This document shows positions 1 through 8,209 of a stretch of DNA of 64,000 nucleotides, piece by piece; within the stretch, counting starts at the first letter, position 1, and the number at the start of each line of letters is the position of its first letter. This DNA comes from Bradyrhizobium sp. 186 (GTDB lineage: Bacteria; Pseudomonadota; Alphaproteobacteria; Rhizobiales; Xanthobacteraceae): the NCBI RefSeq assembly GCF_023101685.1, contig NZ_CP082164.1:7440001-7504000 (forward strand), in the 5' to 3' direction. The notes under the pieces are model-generated. The model was not told where the DNA came from and ran no database searches. It saw only the letters and a list, made by a program, of their open reading frames with translations. Both the position numbers and the translations under genes were made by a program.

Positions 1-12
1 GTAAATTGCGAA

Positions 13-35
13 GGGGGCCGCGAGGCCCCCCTTTT
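13..35 (+). terminator. Rho-independent terminator
   Basis: A 7-bp GC-only stem (13-19 with 24-30) closes a GCGA loop and is followed by CTTTT on the + strand. The T-run fits a + strand gene lying outside the window to the left. The hairpin also lies just past the stop of the - strand dehydrogenase and could stop both transcripts. Confidence 0.65.
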
Positions 36-49
36 GCTGTGCCTGACCG

Positions 50-1129
50 CTACAGCGCGGCGAGCACCGCTCTCGTAATATCCGCGGTGCCGTTGCTGCC
101 GCCGAACTCCATCGGCTTGATGCCGCCGGCATAGATCTGGTCCACCGCACGCTCGATCTTCTCGCCGGCCTCGGCCGCGCTCTCGACGCCGTGCTTGTCG
201 GCGAGCCAGTCCAGCATCATCGCCGCCGACAGGATCATGCCGGTGGGATTGGCCTTGCCCTGCCCCATGATGTCGGGCGCGGTGCCGTGGCAGGGCTGGA
301 ATACGGCGTAGCGATCGCCGATATCCGCCGACGGCGCCATGCCGAGGCCGCCGATCAGGCTCGCGGTGATGTCGGAGACGATGTCGCCGAACATGTTCTC
401 CATCACCATCACGTCGAAATCCCAGGGCCGCTTGACCAGCATCGCCGAGCAGGCATCGACGTAGAGGCGATCGGTCTTCACCTCGGGATGACGCTTCTCG
501 ATCTCGTCGAAGATGCCGCGGAAGAAGGCAAAGGCCTTGAACACATTCGCCTTGTCGACGCAGGTCAGCGCGCCCGGCTGGCCGCGCGCCTTGCGCCGCT
601 CGGCCAGCCGGAACGAGAACTCGAACAGGCGCTCGGAAGTCCTGCGCGTGATCACCATCGTCTCGCGCGCCTCCTCGTGCGTCACGACACCCTTGCCCAT
701 CGAGGCGAACAGGCCTTCGGTCGATTCCCGGATCACGACCAGATCGATGCCGCGCTGATCCGCGCCGACGATCGGGCTCGGCACGCCCGGAATCAGCCGC
801 GCTGGCCGCACGCCGGCATAGAGATCGAAGATGACGCGCAGCTCGATCTGCGGCGCGATCTCGGTGTTGTCGGGGTAGCGCACCGCCGGCAGCCCGCAGG
901 CGCCGAGCAGGATGGCGTCCGCCTCTTCGCACAGCTTGATGGTGGTATCCGGCATCGACTTGCCGGTCGCGAGATAATTGTTGGCGCCGGCCGGAGCCTC
1001 GGTGAAGCGGAAGCTCAGGCCCGACTTCGCCTCGATCTTGCGCAGCACCTCGATCGCCGGCGCCATGACTTCGGGACCGATGCCGTCACCGGCGAGCACG
1101 GCAATGTGGAAGGCGTTGTTTGCGGACAT
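50..1129 (-). CDS. Isocitrate/isopropylmalate dehydrogenase family protein
   Basis: A 359-residue cytosolic NAD(P)-dependent beta-decarboxylating dehydrogenase. It opens with the family signature IAVLAGDGIGPEV. It has the RESTEG segment that corresponds to the RENTEG substrate loop, the DKANVFK lysine motif, and the metal-binding run MENMFGDIVSDI with GGLGMAPSADIG. Length fits LeuB and tartrate dehydrogenase. No leuC or leuD lies nearby, so tartrate, malate or a similar 2-hydroxyacid is a more likely substrate than isopropylmalate, but the sequence does not decide this. It is followed on the same strand by an alcohol dehydrogenase with a palindromic repeat between them. Confidence 0.85.
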   Translation of the reverse strand: MSANNAFHIAVLAGDGIGPEVMAPAIEVLRKIEAKSGLSFRFTEAPAGANNYLATGKSMPDTTIKLCEEADAILLGACGLPAVRYPDNTEIAPQIELRVIFDLYAGVRPARLIPGVPSPIVGADQRGIDLVVIRESTEGLFASMGKGVVTHEEARETMVITRRTSERLFEFSFRLAERRKARGQPGALTCVDKANVFKAFAFFRGIFDEIEKRHPEVKTDRLYVDACSAMLVKRPWDFDVMVMENMFGDIVSDITASLIGGLGMAPSADIGDRYAVFQPCHGTAPDIMGQGKANPTGMILSAAMMLDWLADKHGVESAAEAGEKIERAVDQIYAGGIKPMEFGGSNGTADITRAVLAAL

Positions 1130-1149
1130 TGGGGTTCCCTGGAAGAGGT

Positions 1150-1231
1150 GTCATTCCGGGGCGGTCCGAAAGGACCGAACCCGGAATCTCGAGATTCCGG
1201 GTCTGGTCCTTTCGGACCATCCCGGAACGAC
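1150..1231. repeat. Intergenic palindromic repeat, family A copy 1
   Basis: An 82-bp dyad starts GTCATTCCGGGGCG and ends with its complement CCCGGAACGAC. At its centre CCCGGAATCT meets AGATTCCGGG, and an inner GGTCCGAAAGGACC hairpin is also present. A close relative lies at 14424-14497 and a looser one at 61710-61847. It fills the gap between two - strand genes and may act as a transcript-end structure. Confidence 0.8.
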
Positions 1232-1248
1232 GGCGGAGAGACCGAGGC

Positions 1249-2316
1249 TTACGGCGTCAGCACCGTGCGCCCGACCACCGCGCCCTGCTGCAATTGCACC
1301 AGCGCGTCGTTGGCCTTGCTGAGCGGCTGCCGCGTCACCGGGATCGGCGGCACCTTCTTGATGCGGACGAGATCGAGCAGCTCCTGCGTCTCGCGCAGGT
1401 TTCCGACGTAGCTGCCCTGGATCGTCACCGCCTTGATCGGAATCAGCGGCAGCGCCCAGGTCGCACCGCCGCCGAACAGGCCGACGAGGACGAGCTTGCC
1501 GCCCTTGGCGAGGCAGTCGAAGCCGAGCTGTGTGGTGGCGGCATTGCCGACGAGGTCGATCACGGCGCGGATCGGCCCGCCCGCTTTCTTGGCGAGTTGC
1601 TCGAGCGCATCCGGCGCCTTGGGATCGACGGTGGCGAGCGCGCCGGCCTTCTCCGCCGCCTCGCGCTTTTTCGCGTCGATATCCAGCATGATCGCGCCCT
1701 TGCCGCCCATCGCTTTCAGCAGTGACAGCGCCATCAGGCCGAGGCCGCCGGCGCCGAACATCACGATCGGGGTATCGAAATGCTGCTCGACCTTCTTCAG
1801 CGCGCTGTAGGTGGTGACACCCGAGCAGGCATAGGGCGCGGTCGTGGCGGGATCGAGCCCTTTGAGGTTGAGCAGATAGCGCGGATGCGGCACCAGCATG
1901 TGATCGGCATAGCCGCCGTCGCAATAGACGCCGAGCGAGCGCGGCGTCGCACACATATTCTCGTCGCCGGCAAGACAGACAGCGCATTTGCCGCAGCCGA
2001 TCCAGGGATAGACCAGGCCGACATCGCCGAGCTTGAGATCGCCCTGGTCGGTCGGCTTCACGTCCGGGCCGAAGGCGGCGATCTCGCCGACCGTCTCGTG
2101 GCCCATGGTCAGCGGCAGGTTGATGCCGCGGTCCTTCAGCGACAGCGGCTTGCGGCCGTGACCGAGATCGTAGCCACCTTCCCAGATGTGGAGATCGCTA
2201 TGGCAGACGCCGGCCGCCTTCACCTTGATCAGCACCTGCGTGCCGGACGGCTGCGGCGTTGCCTCGTCGAACTCCTTCAGCGGCGCCTTGAAATCGGCGA
2301 CCTTGAAACTCTTCAT
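1249..2316 (-). CDS. Zinc-dependent alcohol dehydrogenase
   Basis: A 355-residue medium-chain dehydrogenase. The catalytic zinc ligands sit in GVCHSDLH and GHETVGE, and the structural zinc loop is CGKCAVCLAGDENMC. The Rossmann signature is GAGGLGLMAL. The ATG at 2316 is preceded by GGGAGG about 8 nt upstream, which supports this start. It should oxidise an alcohol or reduce an aldehyde with NAD(P); the exact substrate is not readable. It lies between the CoA transferase and the isopropylmalate-type dehydrogenase on the same strand, separated by about 150 and 120 bp, so co-transcription is possible but not obvious. Confidence 0.88.
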   Translation of the reverse strand: MKSFKVADFKAPLKEFDEATPQPSGTQVLIKVKAAGVCHSDLHIWEGGYDLGHGRKPLSLKDRGINLPLTMGHETVGEIAAFGPDVKPTDQGDLKLGDVGLVYPWIGCGKCAVCLAGDENMCATPRSLGVYCDGGYADHMLVPHPRYLLNLKGLDPATTAPYACSGVTTYSALKKVEQHFDTPIVMFGAGGLGLMALSLLKAMGGKGAIMLDIDAKKREAAEKAGALATVDPKAPDALEQLAKKAGGPIRAVIDLVGNAATTQLGFDCLAKGGKLVLVGLFGGGATWALPLIPIKAVTIQGSYVGNLRETQELLDLVRIKKVPPIPVTRQPLSKANDALVQLQQGAVVGRTVLTP

Positions 2317-2467
2317 CGGCGTCCTCCCGCATGCTTCTTGTTTGTCGCCGCCACCATGCCATGGGCGGCAGGATGGGACAAACTCGGACCTGTCTTAGTT
2401 GAGGCCAGCGGAAGGTGGCAAGCCGGCCGCGCGCAGAGCCGCATTGCTTGCCGCACGAAGCCTTCCT

Positions 2468-3664
2468 TCAAGCTTGCACGACAGTTTTGCCTGACGGAAT
2501 TGACGTGTCACTGGTGAGGCGGATCTCCTCGCACAATTCGCGCGTGTGCTCGCCCAGCACGGCCATGGTCTTGCCGGGCGTCGTGTCGGCACCGGTCATC
2601 CGGAACGGCAGGTTGAGCACCTGGAAAGAGCCGCCCTCGTCCTTCACCTCGGAGAGCGCCTGCCGGTGCGCGAGCTGCGGATCGGCCAGCGCTTCCGCCA
2701 CTGTGCGGTAGGCCGACGCCGGCACGCCGGCCGCGCTCAAGCCGACAAGACATTCATCGGTCGAAAGCCGCCGCGACCATGCTTCGACGCCGTCCATCAA
2801 GTCGGCCCAGCTCTCGCGGCGCGCGGCATAGGTGGAGAAGCGCGGGTCGGAAATCCATTCGGGCCGACCGATCACGCCCATCAACCCCTGAAACGTCTTC
2901 TCGCTCGCAACCGTGATCATGACGTAGCCATTCGCCGTCTCGGTCGGACCGAACATCGGGCGCGGCGGCGGCTTCACCGCGAATTGCGAGCTCTGCAACT
3001 CGATCACCGTCAGCGTCAGCATCGACTCCAGCATGGAGACGTCGACATGCTGGCCGCGCCCGGTCACGGTGCGCTGATAGAGCGCCGCGGCGATCGCACC
3101 GAAACCGTAAGTGCCGGTGACGACGTCGGCATGGTAGATGCCGCAATAGTCGGGACGGTTGCGCCCGGGCTGGTAGGCGAGATGCGCCATGTCGTAGCCG
3201 GAGGCGGCATGGATCACCGGCGCATAGGCCGGCAGCTCCGCTGACGGGCCGCTCTGGCCGTAGCCCGAGATCGAGCAGTAGATCAGCTTGGGATTGACCG
3301 GGCGCAGGCTGTCGTAGTCGAGCCGCAGGCGGCGCATCACGCCTGGGCGAAAATTCTCGACCAGGATATCGGCGGTCGCGACCAGCCGGCGGACCGCCTC
3401 CTTGCCGTCCTCGGATTTGAGGTCGAGCACGACGCTCTTCTTGCCGACATTGAGCTGGCCGAACACGGTGCTGCACCCCTTGCGCAGCGGCGGCCGGGTC
3501 CGCATTGTCTCGCCGCCGTCGGTCTCGATCTTGATGACCTCGGCGCCCATGTCGGCGAGCATCCGCGCGCAGTGGGGACCGGCGATGGTGGTCGAAAAAT
3601 CCAGCACCCGCAGGCCGGCGAAGGCCTTGGTCGTCGTCTCCTCATGCTTATCTGCTAGCTGCAT
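2468..3664 (-). CDS. CaiB/BaiF family CoA transferase
   Basis: A 398-residue class III CoA transferase that moves CoA between acyl-CoA donors and carboxylic acids in the cytosol. The opening segment VLDFSTTIAGPHCARMLADMGAEVIKIE is typical, as are the NFRPG segment and the SGYGQSGP loop. The conserved catalytic Asp is expected at AYQPGRNRPDYCGIYHADVVTG. Length matches the family (about 390-420). The start is ATG at 3664 with only a weak Shine-Dalgarno site. Members act on formyl-, carnitinyl-, succinyl- or mesaconyl-CoA; the substrate here is unknown. It is divergent from glgA. Confidence 0.88.
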   Translation of the reverse strand: MQLADKHEETTTKAFAGLRVLDFSTTIAGPHCARMLADMGAEVIKIETDGGETMRTRPPLRKGCSTVFGQLNVGKKSVVLDLKSEDGKEAVRRLVATADILVENFRPGVMRRLRLDYDSLRPVNPKLIYCSISGYGQSGPSAELPAYAPVIHAASGYDMAHLAYQPGRNRPDYCGIYHADVVTGTYGFGAIAAALYQRTVTGRGQHVDVSMLESMLTLTVIELQSSQFAVKPPPRPMFGPTETANGYVMITVASEKTFQGLMGVIGRPEWISDPRFSTYAARRESWADLMDGVEAWSRRLSTDECLVGLSAAGVPASAYRTVAEALADPQLAHRQALSEVKDEGGSFQVLNLPFRMTGADTTPGKTMAVLGEHTRELCEEIRLTSDTSIPSGKTVVQA

Positions 3665-3690
3665 GCCTGCTTACGTCCTCGGGTCCCTTG

Positions 3691-3715
3691 GGAACAATCG
3701 ATGTTCTCTATTGTT
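3691..3715 (+). promoter_or_regulatory. Possible EcfG-like promoter of glgA
   Basis: GGAAC (3691-3695), a 16-bp spacer and TGTT (3712-3715) resemble the alphaproteobacterial EcfG consensus GGAAC-N16-CGTT with one mismatch in the -10. It lies about 135 bp upstream of the preferred glgA start. One match of this quality can arise by chance. Confidence 0.3.
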
Positions 3716-3849
3716 GATGCGCCGACCCTAGAGGGCGGCGGCTGAGTAGGAAAGTCTTTACCGAACGGACGCGTCTCGCAGGCGGGCCTTGGAATTTGGA
3801 CCCGTTCTTGCATAGCAGCAAATGGGCTCGGGCAGAGGGGCAACTGTTC

Positions 3850-5265
3850 TTGAGGGTCTTGTTTGTTACGACAGAGATGGACGACTTCGTCCGCGTCGGC
3901 GGACTTGGTGCCGTTTCTGCTGCCCTCCCGAGAGCCCTTCGCCCCTTCGCCGATATCCGGATCATGCTGCCCGGCTATCGCGACATCATCGAGCAACTCA
4001 CGCATATTCAGGTCGTTGGCCGCTGCCCGGCATTCGCGGAGATGCCGGCCTGCTCGCTCGGCCGGGCCGCAACCAAGGACGGCCTGCCGGTCTATGTGCT
4101 GTTATGCTCCCAACTCTACGACCGTCCCGGCAATCCCTATGGCGATGAGTCCGGGCGCGACTGGCCGGACAACGACATCCGCTTCGCGCGCTTCGCCTCG
4201 GCAGCCGCTGAGCTGGCCGCGGGCAACCTGGACAAGAATTGGGCAGCAGACCTGATCCATGCCAACGACTGGCAGGCCTCGCTCGTGCCGGCTTACCTCG
4301 CCTGGCGCGGCAGCAAGCTGCCGTCGATCCTGACCATCCACAACCTCGCCTATCAGGGACTTTTTCCAAGGGATTCGTTGCGACGGATCGGCGCACCGGA
4401 GAGCTCCTTCCACATCGACGGCGTCGAGTTCTACGATCAGGTCTCCTTCCTCAAGGCGGGGCTGGTCTATGCCTCGCACCTCACGACAGTCAGCGGCACC
4501 TATGCGCGGGAGATCACCACCTCCGAATGCGGCTGCGGCCTGGAAGGCCTGTTGCGGCTGCGCTCCGACGCGGCCGAGCTTACAGGCATCCTCAACGGCA
4601 TCGACGAGAGCTGGGACCCGCGCTCCTGCGCCCAGCTCGCCCAGCAATTCGGCGCCGGCGACTGGGTCGGCAAGAAAGCCAATGCGGACTATGTGCGCAA
4701 GCAGTTCGGGCTTGCGGTGTCGCGCGGCCCGATGTTCGGCATCGTCGCGCGCCTCGTGCACCAGAAGGGCATCGACCTCGTGCTGTCGGCGGCCGACGAG
4801 ATCGTCGATGCCGGCGGGCAGATCGTGGTCACCGGCTCCGGCGAGCCGGCGCTTGAGCAGGCCCTGATCGACGCGCACCGCCGCCGCCCCGATGCCATCG
4901 GGGTCGTGATCGGCTTCAACGACGCCCAGGCCCGCCGCATCTTTGCCGGCAGCGATTTCACCTTGATGCCGTCGCGCTTCGAGCCGTGCGGGCTCAGCCA
5001 GATGTACGCCCAGCGCTTCGGCTCGCTGCCGATCGGGCACCAGACCGGCGGGCTGGCCGAGACCATCACCGACGGTGAGACCGGCTTCCTGTTCTCAAAA
5101 CCCTCGCACGAGTCCTTTCTCGGCGGGGTCCGCCGGGCGTTCTCGACCTTCATGGCGCAGGACCAACTCGACTCCATGCGCCGCAGCGCCATGGGGCGGT
5201 CGTTCTCCTGGAACATCGCGGCCGGCACCTACAGCGCGCTGTACCGGAAGCTGGCGCCGGTGTAG
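3850..5265 (+). CDS. glgA: Glycogen synthase
   Basis: An ADP-glucose-dependent GT5 glucosyltransferase that extends alpha-1,4-glucan chains. The preferred start is TTG at 3850: AGAGGGG stands 9 nt upstream, and the protein then begins like other GlgA proteins (LRVLFVTTEM). A TTG at 3796 would add 18 atypical residues. Seen motifs are the ADP-glucose loop RVGGLGAV (KVGGL in most members), HANDWQ, HNLAYQG, ARLVHQKG, and the C-terminal SRFEPCGLSQMYAQRFGSLPI with the catalytic Glu. The length of about 471 residues is normal. It stands alone here, without glgB, glgC or glgP. A debranching enzyme and a GT4 gene lie 16-20 kb away. Confidence 0.87.
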   Translation: MRVLFVTTEMDDFVRVGGLGAVSAALPRALRPFADIRIMLPGYRDIIEQLTHIQVVGRCPAFAEMPACSLGRAATKDGLPVYVLLCSQLYDRPGNPYGDESGRDWPDNDIRFARFASAAAELAAGNLDKNWAADLIHANDWQASLVPAYLAWRGSKLPSILTIHNLAYQGLFPRDSLRRIGAPESSFHIDGVEFYDQVSFLKAGLVYASHLTTVSGTYAREITTSECGCGLEGLLRLRSDAAELTGILNGIDESWDPRSCAQLAQQFGAGDWVGKKANADYVRKQFGLAVSRGPMFGIVARLVHQKGIDLVLSAADEIVDAGGQIVVTGSGEPALEQALIDAHRRRPDAIGVVIGFNDAQARRIFAGSDFTLMPSRFEPCGLSQMYAQRFGSLPIGHQTGGLAETITDGETGFLFSKPSHESFLGGVRRAFSTFMAQDQLDSMRRSAMGRSFSWNIAAGTYSALYRKLAPV

Positions 5266-5284
5266 GACGCGACGGCGCTTCTCC

Positions 5285-5343
5285 GTCATTGCGAGCGCAG
5301 CGAAGCAATCCAGAATCCCTCCGCAGTGACAGTCTGGATTGCT
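5285..5343. repeat. Left arm of an IS-split palindromic repeat
   Basis: This arm starts GTCATTGCGAGCGCAGCG and carries AGCAATCCAGA, which is mirrored by TCTGGATTGCT at its end. Its other half is found 1.77 kb away at 7115-7142. Joined across the shared CT the two arms pair through GTCATTGCGAG and CGAAGCAATCCAGA, so this was one element before the IS110-type insertion. Confidence 0.75.
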
Positions 5344-5857
5344 CACATGGGGAATGTGTGTGTCAAGGATGAGCAGTCACCTTTTTGTTCGACTGCAGCC
5401 ACCTCTTCGTCCCGACCGCGGGTTCTGCAGGATGGCGCGCGCAGATCAAGTCAAGGCCGGCCTGTTAGGGCCGCCGCGAAGCGGCTTGGCCTTGAGTTGA
5501 GCGAGCACGCCATCATGCTTGGTGCGTTGGGCCGATAGGAGCTCCTCGCGTTGGCGGTTCTGTCAGGGCATCTGCCATCCTCGCATTTGCGATCCAAGGG
5601 TCGAGCCGGTTCGACGATCTGGGTTGCTTGCCAGATCAAACTCACATTCGGTCGTCGCACAAGGCGACTGCACCACGATTCCGCTTGCGGCGGGCAGGCT
5701 CGAGAGGACGAGGCCATTCTTCGTTGCGGCGTTTGAAGCCATGCAATCCATCGGTTCGTCCACCCGGATCTTCCGAGACTGATCGGGCCTCGGCAGATGG
5801 GTTATGGTTCTTTCGTTGCGCGCGGGCGGCGAAGCACGCCGCTTGGTGCGGTCCGGA
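5344..5857 (-). other. Long non-coding 3' end of the IS110-type element; candidate bridge-RNA region
   Basis: There is no convincing gene in these 514 bp. Frames on both strands are short and unlike known proteins, apart from a - strand stretch ending at about 5451 that could be decayed coding sequence. In IS1111-group elements the bispecific bridge (seek) RNA is encoded in the end downstream of the transposase. A hairpin at 5616-5637 (GATCTGG stem with CCAGATC) has, on the element strand, the loop CAAGCAAC. AAGCAA in that loop is complementary to TTGCTT, the joined target across the CT core. RNA boundaries cannot be set from sequence alone. Confidence 0.35.
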
Positions 5858-7039
5858 TCAGGCGGCGGGCTTCATCACGGCCCCCTCGATGGTCTCGCCC
5901 GCGGTGACATACTTCCACAAGGTCACGAGAAGCTTGCGCGCCAGCGCCACGATCGCGCGCTTGCGGCCTTGCGGGCTTCGCTCCTTGAACCAGCGCGTCA
6001 GGGCCGACTGCGGCTGGTGACGTATCCACAGCCAGGCGAGCTGGATCATTGTGGTCCGCAGCCTGGGATTGCCGGCCTTCGACACGCCCTGCTCGTGCCG
6101 GATGCCTCCGCTTTGCCACGGCGTCGCCGCAAGCCCCGCATAGGCGGCGACCTGGCGGCGGTTGGAGAACTGCCGGTAGAACGCCTCCGACCAGAGCACG
6201 GCCGCAAAGTTGGCGCCGAGCCCTTTCAAGGCCAGCAGCATCGCCACCGGATCCGGCGCGACCTTGTCTGCAGCGTTCTTGTCTGCAGGCTTCCGGGCTG
6301 CGGCCAGCAGAGCATCTCGCGCGGCCTCGACCGCCTTGATCTGTTCCAGAAGCAGTTCGACCCGATCGAGCTCGCGGCCGATCTGCGCCTTCAAATGCGA
6401 AGGCAGCTCCCGCCCGTCGCCCGTGCGCAAGGCCTCAAGCCGCGCCCGCCGATTGCGCCGCAGCGGCACGTAGTCGGATATCCCCTGCGCGAACAGAAGA
6501 CCCTTGATCCGGTTCACATGCGTGATGCGCTCGGCGATCAGCGTCGCTCGTTCGCGACACAGCCTGCGCCGGTCCTCCTCTTCAGGCGAGGGCGCAACCA
6601 CCATCGCACAGACCCGCGGCTCGCCGCGCTTGTAGGCCAGAAGCGCCCGCAACAGCGCCTCGCCATCGAGCCTGTCAGTCTTGGCCCGCCGCCGCCGTCG
6701 CGACGTCGCAATCGAGGCGGGATCGACCACGTGGCTCTCAATGCCGTTCTGTTGCAGAACACGGTGCAGCCAGAACCCGTCCAGCCCAGCTTCCTGGATC
6801 GTGATGATCGGATAGCTCTCGCGGGTCCTGGCCTCCGCCTTGCGCCTGAGTTCCGCAAACAGCTTCATCAGCTCAGCCGTATCGCCGGCCGTGACGCTGT
6901 GCCTGGACATCTTCTCGCCCGTACCAGGCGAAAGTGACGTAATCACCCACGTCGAACGGCTCAGTTCCAAAGACACAAAAATTGCGCCAAACTGCGTCCG
7001 GATAGCGGTCGGTCCGTCGGAAGGATGATCGAGCAACAT
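5858..7039 (-). CDS. IS110-family transposase
   Basis: A 393-residue recombinase with a RuvC-like N-terminal domain and a C-terminal serine domain. The acidic residues occur at VSLELS (E25, where most members have Asp), IQEAG, and AKTDRLDGEAL. The C-terminal signature YAGLAATPWQSGG with GVSKAGNPRLR supplies the catalytic Ser. A coiled-coil-rich middle (about 160-250) is normal for the family. It catalyses excision and insertion guided by an element-encoded structured RNA. The reading frame is intact, so the element may be active unless the D-to-E change matters. Confidence 0.92.
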   Translation of the reverse strand: MLLDHPSDGPTAIRTQFGAIFVSLELSRSTWVITSLSPGTGEKMSRHSVTAGDTAELMKLFAELRRKAEARTRESYPIITIQEAGLDGFWLHRVLQQNGIESHVVDPASIATSRRRRRAKTDRLDGEALLRALLAYKRGEPRVCAMVVAPSPEEEDRRRLCRERATLIAERITHVNRIKGLLFAQGISDYVPLRRNRRARLEALRTGDGRELPSHLKAQIGRELDRVELLLEQIKAVEAARDALLAAARKPADKNAADKVAPDPVAMLLALKGLGANFAAVLWSEAFYRQFSNRRQVAAYAGLAATPWQSGGIRHEQGVSKAGNPRLRTTMIQLAWLWIRHQPQSALTRWFKERSPQGRKRAIVALARKLLVTLWKYVTAGETIEGAVMKPAA

Positions 7040-7114
7040 CGTCGTCTCCAGGTTGAGGGGGTCAGCAACCTCAGTCTGGCCTCAGACCTGGTCGCTATCC
7101 ACTCCCCATGGAAT

Positions 7115-7142
7115 CTTCGTCGCAAGGGCTCCTCGCAATGAC
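7115..7142. repeat. Right arm of the IS-split palindromic repeat
   Basis: CTTCGTCGCAAGG followed by CTCCTCGCAATGAC is the missing right arm of the repeat whose left arm ends at 5343. Removal of the IS110-type element with one CT copy restores a continuous dyad. Confidence 0.7.
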
Positions 7143-7168
7143 GGTGTTTGTAGTGCCGGCGGAGAACT

Positions 7169-8191
7169 TCAACCCCTGCCGCGCTGGTCCATCTGTGGCC
7201 GCCCAATCCACGCCCTGTTGAGGCACCGGATCATCCAGTCGGGCTGCGGCTCGCCTCGCAGCCGCGCTTGCGCTTCCTGGTAGGGACCGACATAGCGCAG
7301 CCGGTCGGGCAGTTTCGGATAGACGCGTCGTATCCATCTCAGCGCATTGTCGGCGGCCCTGGTATCGCGCTCATCGAGTTCAAGTCCGAAGCCCGCGCGC
7401 AATCGCTCCGGCAGCAGGCTTGCCGTGAGCGCGCGGTACCATCGCGGTGGCCGCAACCACGGACGTGCGCCGGTGAAGATTTGCGTGGCGACCTCGCGCG
7501 CGGCCGCGCTGACGGTCAATGTCTCCGACTGCGCCATCGCTGCGGTGTAGGCTGCGAAGCCGGACCAGTCCGCCGGCAGATCATCGGCCGTCAGTCCGAA
7601 CAAGGCGCCGAACAGCCGGCTCTCGGTCCAGTAGCGTTCGCGCTCCTCGGCCGAGAGCGGCGGCAGGACCAGGTCATGGGCCATCAACGCGGTCTCGACC
7701 AGCGTCGCGTGAACCCAGCGCAGCGACGGTATGTCGTTGGCACGGTAGCGTGAGCCCGATGCGAACGGACCGACCGCCTCGGGCATGTGTCCGACGATCA
7801 TGCTATGGCGCCGATGCAATTGCTGGGACGACAGAAGCGCCCGGTCGAGCGAGCCGTACACCATGGCAAAGACGATGCCGAAGGTGCGATGGAAGCGGCC
7901 GATCGGATCGGCGAACGTTTGCGAGTGCTCGGCGATGGCGGCAGCGACCCAGGGATGCGCCAGTTGCAGCAACAGCGCGCGGCCGGCGCCGAGAAAGATG
8001 ACGGCCTCGCGGTCGATCTGCCAGGTGACAGAGGACGGACCGAATACGCCGGCAACGGGTTCCGCCGCGTCAGCGCGGACAAGATCGAGAGCAGATTCCA
8101 GATCCTTTTCGGTCACCAATTGCAAGCCCTCGCGACCAAGATGCCGCGACAATAACCCACACCGTTCATTCGTTAAATCGTCTGCGCGCAA
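7169..8191 (-). CDS. MpaB-like oxygenase family protein (DUF2236)
   Basis: A 340-residue protein with the family signature FGPSSVTWQIDREAVIFLGAGRALLLQLAHPWVAAAI followed by HS. The later segment SLRWVHATLVETAL carries the His expected to bind heme b in latex-clearing-protein/MpaB relatives. No signal peptide is evident. Fungal MpaB cleaves a prenyl chain oxidatively; the bacterial substrates are unknown. The chosen start is TTG at 8191, since no ATG lies upstream of the conserved core. The next gene upstream, on the same strand, is a patatin-like lipase 18 bp away, so the two are probably co-transcribed. Confidence 0.75.
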   Translation of the reverse strand: MRADDLTNERCGLLSRHLGREGLQLVTEKDLESALDLVRADAAEPVAGVFGPSSVTWQIDREAVIFLGAGRALLLQLAHPWVAAAIAEHSQTFADPIGRFHRTFGIVFAMVYGSLDRALLSSQQLHRRHSMIVGHMPEAVGPFASGSRYRANDIPSLRWVHATLVETALMAHDLVLPPLSAEERERYWTESRLFGALFGLTADDLPADWSGFAAYTAAMAQSETLTVSAAAREVATQIFTGARPWLRPPRWYRALTASLLPERLRAGFGLELDERDTRAADNALRWIRRVYPKLPDRLRYVGPYQEAQARLRGEPQPDWMIRCLNRAWIGRPQMDQRGRG

Positions 8192-8209
8192 AACAATGGC
8201 GGACGCGCC

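Larger units (their letters stand above)
5344..7114 (-). mobile_element. IS110-family (IS1111-type) insertion sequence
   Basis: The ends were deduced by rejoining the split palindrome. CT (5342-5343) precedes the element and CT (7115-7116) follows it, as expected for the CT core used by IS621-type members, and no longer target duplication is present. Subterminal inverted repeats CATGGGGAATG (5346-5356) and CATGGGGAGTG (7110-7100, complement) lie 2 and 4 nt inside the ends. Asymmetric subterminal repeats are characteristic of the IS1111 group. The transposase occupies 5858-7039, leaving about 75 bp upstream and about 510 bp downstream of it. Confidence 0.75.

Noticed and set aside
5451..5717. 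88-codon frame within the IS110-type element's non-coding end
   Set aside because: No recognisable domain; a nearby frame ending at about 5451 looks slightly protein-like but is broken by stops. It is better explained as non-coding IS end.
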